64,000 nucleotides of DNA, taken from the NCBI RefSeq assembly GCF_010389155.1, contig NC_057768.1, forward strand, positions 22,391,966 through 22,455,965. Direction: 5' to 3'. Numbering within the stretch: the first letter of the stretch is position 1; every line of letters starts with the position of its first letter. The notes beneath the pieces were generated by a model. The model saw nothing but the letters and a program-made list of their open reading frames with translations, made no database searches and was not told where the DNA came from. The stretch comes from Erigeron canadensis (lineage: Eukaryota > Streptophyta > Magnoliopsida > Asterales > Asteraceae). Made by a program: the position numbers and the translations under genes. Positions 57,601-64,000 of this stretch are shown here, in pieces.

Positions 57601-59533
57601 AGCTTATGGAGTACTTTTGTTTTGAAGGTTTTACCGAACTCCACAGAAACAGTAGGTGTTGCTGTCCTAAAGTCCCGTGGACTATTTGCAGAACCAAAAT
57701 GGTATTGGATCTCAGTAGGTGCTTTAGTTGGATATGTGTTCCTCTTCAATATCTTCAACGTTTTGGCTCTCACATACCTGAACTGTGAGGATACAATCTA
57801 TACCTTACATACCAAATTATTACTACCATTCAAAAAAATAAAATTTGAGATGATGAAACAAAAACTTGTTATATGGAATGGGTGATTTGATGCAGCATTA
57901 GGGACACCACAGGCAGTTCTGTCCGAAGAAACGTTGGCGGCAAGAAATGCTATAAAATCAGGAGATCCAATCGAATTATCAGGTTAGTCAACAAAAACCA
58001 ATGAGGTCACTTGAGTTCGACGTCTTACATTCTGAAAGAAAAAATATATATATGCAGAAACGAAAAATGAAGGTCAAACAGAAGGCAACGCGAAAAAGAA
58101 GTGTGGGATGGTTTTACCTTTTGTGCCCCTTTCCCTAACATTTGATGAAATCAGATATGCAGTGGATATGCCTCGGGTAACTTGGTGAAAGGACAAATGA
58201 CTGTATTGTTATAAAATCAAACATTTTGGGATAACTATAGTAATTTTATTTGTTTACTTTCTTATAAGTTATAACACAAATTCACACACACCCTACACAA
58301 AACCTTTCTTTGCTAAGCTAAAGTCCAATTTGAACAGTAATCACCAAACTTTATTCTCGGCAAAGTGGGGTCGTGACAGGATGAGTAATAGGTTAAAGCG
58401 CATATATATTTTCTACAGGTCCAAATGGTTAGGGGTTGGTTGGAAGAACGCGTCAACGCATTCTTTTTGATCCTATATTAGAACAGTAATCACCAAACTT
58501 TCTAGTGAAATTATTAGTTAAGCATTTGAAAACCATTTTGGTGACTTTAAACCAAGTTCCACTTTATCTCAGTTTTAAACCTTTATATGATTGACCAATT
58601 AGAAAAAAAGACAACCCAAATCAATCATATATTAGGGTCAGAAATGCCATCTGAATTTAATTCTATTCTTCTTATACCAAATAAAACATGACATTGCAGG
58701 AAATGAAAGCACAAGGTGTTGTGCAGGACCAACTAGAACTATTAAAGAATGTTAGTGGTTGTTTTAGGCCAGGAGTTCTCACAGCTCTAATGGGGATCAG
58801 TGGTGCTGGAAAGACAACTTTAATGGATGTCTTAGCGGGACGCAAAACAGGAGGGTACATACACGGAACAATCAGTATCTCTGGGTACCCAAAGAAGCAA
58901 GAAACGTTTGCTCGCATTGCAGGATATTGTGAGCAAACTGATATCCACTCCCCACATGTCACTGTCTTTGAGTCCTTGCAATATTCTGCATGGCTACGGT
59001 TACCACCTGAGGTTGATTCAGCAACCAGAGAGGTGAATATCTCTTAGAGTCAGTACCAATAGTTAGACATTGCATTTGACTTCAATGGGTTGGGTTCGGT
59101 TGGTTTGGGTTGCGTGTTACCTCAAACAGGTCAAGGGAAAGAATTAAGTATACATTTTTTCCAACTGGGTTGAAAGTATACTTCAACACGAACCTGTTAC
59201 GATCTTCTACTGGAAGTGTTTTGAATATATTATGATCTGCAGATGTTTATTGAGGAGGTCATGGAGCTTGTGGAGCTAAATACACTGAGTGGAGCACTGG
59301 TGGGATTACCTGGTGTAAATGGGCTTTCAATTGAGCAGCGCAAGAGGCTGACAATCGCAGTTGAGCTAGTGGCAAACCCATCTATAATTTTTATGGATGA
59401 GCCCACATCAGGATTGGATGCAAGGGCAGCTGCAATAGTCATGAGAACGGTGAGAAACACAGTTGATACAGGTCGAACAGTGGTATGCACCATACATCAG
59501 CCAAGCATCGACATCTTTGATGCTTTTGACGAG
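48604..59533 (+). CDS. Full-size ABCG transporter, pleiotropic drug resistance (PDR) type, first 17 exons (1047 codons)
   Basis: Exons 48604-48914, 49004-49124, 49504-49592, 49833-49917, 49995-50154, 50282-50358, 50445-50498, 50575-50967, 55297-55578, 55771-56087, 56418-56578, 57026-57129, 57628-57784, 57896-57982, 58058-58176, 58700-59032 and 59243-59533 join in frame with GT/AG borders. It is a plasma-membrane-type ATP-driven exporter with reverse order NBD-TMD-NBD-TMD. NBD1: GPPSSGKTT (aa 180-188), ISGGQ (319-323), Walker B AFLMDE. TMD1 spans aa 525-720. NBD2: GISGAGKTT (871-879), LSIEQRKR in place of [15 protein letters not shown] (1000-1009). Start MDSGDVYR was chosen by similarity; MMDSG at 48601 is equally possible. 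It resembles PDR1/ABCG40-like members; the substrate is unknown. The second TMD (about 370 aa) is absent, either off the right edge or lost. Confidence 0.95.
51236..51735 (-). pseudogene. Ty1/copia reverse transcriptase fragment in PDR intron 8
   Basis: On the minus strand, in shifting frames: [47 protein letters not shown], then a jump to [18 protein letters not shown] and [13 protein letters not shown]. The order is that of copia RT, but the segment with the catalytic YVDD box between is missing. Further unassigned repeat sequence follows to 52500. Confidence 0.8.
52503..53652 (+). mobile_element. TRIM-type miniature LTR retrotransposon in PDR intron 8, split by a hAT element
   Basis: LTRs of 145 bp at 52503-52647 and 53508-53652 start TGTTACGG and end GGTATGTAACA. 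The primer site TGGTATCAGAGCC follows the first LTR. Without the hAT insertion the interior is only about 90 bp and codes for nothing. The flanks CGAGG (52498-52502) and CGAGA (53653-53657) match 4/5. The LTR contains CTTGTCCCACATCGG and a TATATACC box. Confidence 0.9.
52725..53492. mobile_element. hAT-like element, ATCGG subfamily (family member 6), inside the TRIM
   Basis: The TIRs are CAATGTTGTAAATCTCGG and CACGAGTTCTACAACCTTG. The 8-bp TSD CTAAGAGG is exact at 52717-52724 and 53493-53500. Arrays of TCGTATCGG/CCGATATCTCG motifs lie near both ends. The interior is a purine-rich then AT-rich filler with no transposase. Confidence 0.93.
54202..54274 (-). tRNA. trnM-CAU: Organelle-type tRNA-Met(CAU) copy in PDR intron 8 (probably a nuclear insertion relic)
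   Basis: The minus strand folds as a complete 73-nt tRNA: acceptor stem ACCTACT/AGTAGGT, D arm with ACTC/GAGT, anticodon arm TCGCT-TTCATAC-GGCGA (anticodon CAT), T arm ATTGG-TTTAAAT-CGAAT. The sequence is that of plastid trnM-CAU, which is also carried in plant mitochondrial genomes. A T-stem mismatch and TTTAAAT instead of TTCAAAT in the T loop suggest a relic. The left flank (about 53990-54200) is unusually GC-rich for this window, favouring a mitochondrial source. Confidence 0.85.
54330..55180. other. Remaining part of PDR intron 8 without assigned feature
   Basis: 54750-55050 is richer in GC, with GGCGATGGCGATGGCGATGG repeats and several short frames on both strands that match nothing recognisable. 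It may be a transposon fragment. Confidence 0.35.
55186..55219 (+). promoter_or_regulatory. G-quadruplex motif just before PDR exon 9
   Basis: Five runs of 4-5 G with short loops (GGGGG, then GGGGGTGGGGTGGGGGTGGGGG) end 77 nt before exon 9 on the coding strand. It could form a DNA or pre-mRNA G-quadruplex near the splice acceptor. Confidence 0.6.
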
Positions 59534-59648
59534 GTAACGTTTGGTTATTTTCGTTAAGGGTCACAAAATTTAATCACAAGTAGCTTCATCTGAAACTACT
59601 TTTGTATCGGTAAGAGTCGGGGAGAACTATATACATAATACTAACACA

Positions 59649-59871
59649 ACAATTGATCAAGTGGTTAACACACTTGTTTCCGGAGACAGGTCAAAGGTTT
59701 GATCCATACTCAATCGTGAGTCCGGAAGTCCTTATTTTTACCTTAAGTAGAACCTGGAGCAGCCTCTTAGGTAAGGGTAGAGTTGTCTACATCTCAACCT
59801 CTCTCATACACCATTCTATATTGTATTGGGACAATAACCCGTTGAACACTCTACTCGGTATTAAAACAAAA
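59649..59871 (+). mobile_element. Full-length tRNA-derived SINE (Au/TS-like) after PDR exon 17
   Basis: The head has A box GATCAAGTGGTTAACAC and B box AAAGGTTTGATCC. Body: GAACCTGGAGCAGCCTC, GGGTAGAGTTGTCTAC, GTATTGGGAC. The flanks 59633-59648 and 59872-59887 are the identical 16-mer ACATAATACTAACACA. Confidence 0.93.
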
Positions 59872-60110
59872 ACATAATACTAACACATATTATAAAAGAA
59901 ATATGAGACACATATTATAAGATAAGTACTAACACGAGTGTCTAAGTTTCCCATTATATTGCTAAACTAAAAGATCAAATTGTATTGATAATAGTTGTGA
60001 TGTGTTTAGGGTTTCAATAAGAGTGGTTTATATAGATCACAATATTCAATTTAGTCTAATATCATCGTCCCTATATACCTTGAAACATAAAAAGATAACA
60101 ACCTTAAATA

Positions 60111-60416
60111 TCTATACTCTCTTATAAAACAAATCACCCCTTCCCCGTCTTTAAACTTTCAGCCTTTGAAATACCTAAATTATCCTTTTCCTTTATTTAC
60201 AAATTTAAATATCTTCACCTAATAACCAATAATACCCTTAGTAAAATTAACTATAACTTTACATTACCTCCATTAAATCAATTACTTTTACATTAATAAC
60301 CACATTGCTACCCACCGTTGTCACCGCCACCAACGCCACCCGTCTTCGCCGCCGCCGCTACTTAACTCTGCCGCTGCATTGTGCGGGTACCCCTCTCGTA
60401 AAAGACAATGTTTTTG
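60111..60416 (+). mobile_element. Helitron-like non-autonomous element (copy 3)
   Basis: It starts TCTATACTCTCTTATAAAAC after an A. The middle is CCACCGTTGTCACC/GCCGCCGC-rich and the end CCGCTGCATTGTGCGGGTAC has a small hairpin. Related to 14217 and, in reverse, 12689. The 3' CTRR terminus is not clear here. Confidence 0.45.
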
Positions 60417-60794
60417 TTTGATGAGATCTGCCCTTGCATCCCATTCTTCCATGCCTTTTACTCTTTAGTTTTTTTTTGTGCAAATTAGGATTTTTTTTAT
60501 ATCATTTCTTTTGTGCAAAAAATGCGATTTTTTTTTGTTTCTTCAAATTAGGGTTTTGTGTTTCATAAGAGCCTCACCTTTGAGTTCCACAACCGTTTAA
60601 GATATCTTCACCACATTTTTTGTTTATCATTCGAGATTGTATCCCCCTTTCACAAAACCGAAAGCATTGTGATATTCTCAATATGGACAAGACTGTCGTT
60701 GTAATGGTTTCTAAAGTGTCATTATCGAGCTATATCTAACTGTCGGTTTTCCGATAACAATTGGATTAAATTTTTAGTACGGATAATCTCTTGA

Positions 60795-62290
60795 TTAAAA
60801 GAACTTGTGATTTTGTATTATTAATTTGTGTTTAAGAGATTAAAGGAGGCTATGTTATATAAGCAAGCTTAAACTTCTTAACCAAGTTTTACAATAATAT
60901 ATGGAAAGTAGAAATCTAAGATATGGAAACTAATCATATAATTTAATCTAATATGCCTCCTCAAGCTAAGACCGGTGTGACTGTTAGCTTGGACCGCAAC
61001 AACAAGAACAGATCAGACAGTAAGGCTTTTGTAAACACATTAGCAATCTAATCATGTTAAGATATAAATTGTGCTGACAAATTTACTCGAGCAACCTTCT
61101 TTTTAACAAAATGGAAATCAATTGTTACATGCTTTGTGCGAGCATGAAAAAGGGGCTCAACTGACAAATAAGTAGCACCTAGATTGTTACACCATACTGT
61201 TAGAGTAGTTTACATAGGAATGCACAATTTTTGAAGAAGAGATTGAAGCCATGTAAGCTCCACGACAATGAAAGCTGTAGCCTTGTACTCAGCCTTTGTG
61301 GATGACCGAAATACAATGTGCTTTTTTCTAACGGACCAAGAAATAACATTAGATCCGGGATATATAGCAAATCCCCCCGTGGATTGACAATCCTCCTGGC
61401 AACCAATCCACTCAGTATCAAGAATAGGCATTAATATCATTGAAGGCAACATGAGCATAAGCATGTAATTGAGCAGTGGAGTTGCTAAAAATGAGTAACC
61501 CATAATCAAATGTCCCTTATAAATTAGAAAGAATATGCTTAACAACCGACCAATGATTCTCGGTGGGTAAATGCATGTATTGACACACTTTGTTAACAAC
61601 AAAAGGCAATATCAGGCTTAGAAAGAGACCCCCAACAGTACTCTAGTATTATACCAGGTTCAAGAAAGTAGAGCTATCACCATTAGACAAAACCACAAAT
61701 GTAGAAAGAGGAGATGAAACTGGTTTGGATGTGGACAAACCTGCGTGTGCCAAAAGATCTGTATTCTGTAATGTATTTGTACTGAGAAAGAAACAAATCT
61801 AAGTGTCTGAAATACCTGAAATACCTGGTGGTTGATACACAGTTTCCTTAAGATCACTATATAAGAATGCATTGTGGACATCTAACTATCGTAAGGGGCA
61901 ACGATTTGAGCAATGGATAAAACAACCCGTATAATTGTAGTGTTGACAACGGGGCTAAAAGTGTCAGTGTAGTCAATATCCGGTTGTTGATGAAAACCCT
62001 TAGCAACAAGTCTCGCTTTATAACAAGGGATAATACCCCATTGATTATGTTTAACGTTATAAACCCATTTGCAATCAACAATATTTGTTCCAAGAACACG
62101 TGCCATTAATGACCACGTTTCTCATATAAGCCGAATTGGTCGGAGTTTTTGGCCGGAATTGTATCCGGATTTATGGGTCTGATACCATAAAAGTTCTTGT
62201 GATTTTGTATTTTTGAATTGTGTTCAAGAGAATACAAGAGACTATGTTATATAGGCTAGCCTAAACTTGTTAACTAAGTTTTACAATAAT
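60795..62290 (-). mobile_element. Internally deleted Ty1/copia element
   Basis: Partial LTR copies lie at 60795-60905 and 62189-62293, sharing TATGTTATATA and AAGTTTTACAATAATAT. On the minus strand a tRNA-Met primer site TGGTATCAGA (62188-62179) follows the right LTR, and a purine tract CTTGAGGAGGC precedes the left LTR. The interior is about 1.2 kb instead of the usual 4-5 kb. The outer LTR ends diverge, so borders are approximate. Confidence 0.8.
61200..62106 (-). pseudogene. Copia RT (partial) and RNase H remnant
   Basis: On the minus strand: [46 protein letters not shown], then VYQPPG. It jumps to LSTSKPVSSPLSTFV and ends with the RNase H blocks ILDTEWIGCQ, NVISWSVRKKHIV and RSSTKAEYKA. 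gag, protease, integrase and the YVDD part of RT are missing, and frames shift. Confidence 0.88.
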
Positions 62291-62299
62291 ATAGCTCTA

Positions 62300-64000
62300 G
62301 GACTCTCCAGATTAAAAAGTAACTTTCATTAGCAAAAAAATAGATAAATAGAAAAGATTTATTTATTACATAAATATTTTTAATCCGAAGATGAGAAACT
62401 TCTTGATATTTTACATTATTCCTCCTTAAGGGAGGTACTACCCACAACTCATAGGAAAATTATATAGAGGTTTTAGCATAGAGATATAGAGTTGGTAATA
62501 AGCGATAATGTAAACTATGAAATACTACTTCTTTATATAATATAAGTATATAATAGAAGTGGATATTTACAAAAAACAATTAAGTAGTCTTCATCCATGA
62601 CAGTTTTTACTCGACATACGCATGTGTTAAGTCTATCTTTCTTCGTTATCGGTATAGAAAGCTTCTTTATTAGTGGAGGGACTACTAAAATTGTTTTCTT
62701 AAATAGAAGATTCTTTGTAGTGTTTGTAGTCATGATTCTCAATCATAGGTTTTATCTTCTAACAAAGTTTTTTTGATGATTGGGCTTGCTTCAATATTAC
62801 TGAAGGCAATTTGTTGCTCCATTCTTAATAAAGCTTCTTTTTCATGCACCGGTAATGGGGTTTCGCAATAGCTAGTAATAATGAAATGGTCACTGCAATA
62901 ATTTACTCTATTAAAGCTTCCAGATTTTTAATCCTTGCTAATTATCTAAGATTTTAAGATGAAAATGTTTTTTTAATGAAGAAGCTATAATATTAGTTTC
63001 CAACGCAAGAATAAATTAGCATAAAATAAATTACATGCTAAACACACAACACAAGGCTCTAAATAAACAATCTCAAAAAAAGAAATTTTCTCTTATGAAG
63101 AAACAATTGTTATAAATAGCATTCAGAAAACCTATAATGGGGAAAAAAGACATTTATTTCCAATTTTAGAAGGGGGGTAATGAATAAGTTAAAGGCATTA
63201 CGTGTAAAGGAAAAAATTATTTTAATAGAATTGATATCTATCCAAGAAAAAATAGTTCTCTACGAAGAGAGTCTAACAACCATTAATTCAAAACATGATT
63301 CTACAAGGATGAAATTTGTATCTGTTCCTATACAAACGGTATAAGGTTGGAAAAAAGAAAAAGTAAAGTTAATTAAGAACTAAAATCTTCATCTAGTCCA
63401 GAAGCAAACGACGTTGGTAAAGACATATCAAATCCATTGATCGCTAATAGTTTGCCAAAAACTAAAATGGTCTCCTTAAGACCAAGTTCTTGTCAAATCA
63501 TTCAATAACCCATTAAAACGAATTCTAGATAGTATAGGAGGTTGATGCGAATATAAAGGCATTTATGAAGACCGGGAGAATAGTCTCCAAATATGTCATA
63601 GGAAATTCTTTTCCATATAAAAAGTTTGGAATGTTGTTAAAAGCTCAACAAGAAGTCAATCGCTATTCAGCAAAATTTGGACAGAAAGAAATATCTCTAA
63701 AGGTAACAATTTTTCCTGAAATATTGAATATCAAAAAAAAAGAAAAAAAGAATCATTGAATTCAAGCAACCATTCTCAAAACCTACATTTAACGAAGAAA
63801 AAGAAGAAAGAGATATTATTTCGTTAGACGAATTTAAGAAGATTTGGTCGAAGGCTAGATCCCTAAGTCAAAATGATTTTGGGGTTGAACAAATCTACAC
63901 AGAAGATTAAACTATTAAAAGTCTTTAGTGCAAGCCCGAAATTTGTTTCTCTAGCTTTTTCAGTTAGACTAATAAAGTTCATTATCTTCTCCCAATTTGT
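62300..64000. other. Unassigned AT-rich right end with coding-like remnants
   Basis: No PDR exon was found here. 63181-63920 on the plus strand reads as A-rich, lysine/isoleucine-rich coding-like sequence in changing frames (for example MNKLKALRVKEKIILIELIS), preceded by a purine tract AGAAGGGGGG at about 63168. 62530-62830 has a similar character on the minus strand. This could be a decayed retroelement or an old pararetrovirus-type insertion; nothing diagnostic is visible. Confidence 0.35.

Noticed and set aside
12689..60416. Firm Helitron assignment for the three CCACCACC-rich elements
   Set aside because: Only one copy shows a hairpin plus CTAG end, and insertion between A and T is not consistent, so they are listed as Helitron-like with low confidence.

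Overview
The window is a piece of a large, AT-rich, repeat-filled nuclear genome of a flowering plant. Split genes with GT-AG introns, three recognisable plant genes and many plant-type transposons all point that way. A eudicot is certain enough; an asterid such as a member of the Asteraceae is only an impression from the repeat style. No operons, CRISPR arrays or bacterial features are present.

Layout. (1) Positions 1-12513, minus strand: the 5' part of a LEUNIG (LUG) transcriptional co-repressor gene. Ten exons can be joined in frame to 473 codons (LisH/LUFS domain, poly-Q region, serine/glutamine-rich linker); the WD40 repeats lie off the left edge. Intron 6 is swollen to 7.8 kb by a Ty3/gypsy element that carries a second gypsy element inside its 5' LTR, a hAT element in its gag and a SINE in its pol. 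Both gypsy elements are framed by target-site duplications (TSDs). (2) 12514-36736: 24 kb with no host gene, made of hAT, CACTA-like, Harbinger and Helitron-like elements, a LINE tail, up to four LTRs of 1.9-2.8 kb that look like solo LTRs, microsatellites and tandem arrays. (3) 36737-43012, plus strand: a complete four-exon protein phosphatase 2C gene (389 aa) with two CACGTG boxes upstream. (4) 43013-48603: intergenic DNA with a MULE-type fold-back MITE, SINEs and a CACTA-like MITE. (5) 48604-59533 and beyond, plus strand: a full-size ABCG/PDR transporter gene. Seventeen exons (1047 codons, about three quarters of the usual length) are in the window. Intron 8 holds a copia fragment, a TRIM with a hAT element inside it, and an organelle-type tRNA-Met insertion. 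The sequence after exon 17 holds a SINE, a Helitron-like element and a deleted copia element; the remaining exons are not found before 64000.

The three genes are not an obvious functional unit: a developmental co-repressor, a phosphatase and a membrane exporter. The PP2C and the transporter carry upstream motifs (ACGT-type and W-box) of kinds often linked to ABA/stress and defence, but that is inference only.

The most distinctive signal is a set of six hAT-like elements (5189, 13579, 14029, 33167, 39230, 52725). They share a terminal CAnnGTTGT(C/A)AA inverted repeat and 8-bp target duplications, but carry completely different short-motif arrays just inside the ends.
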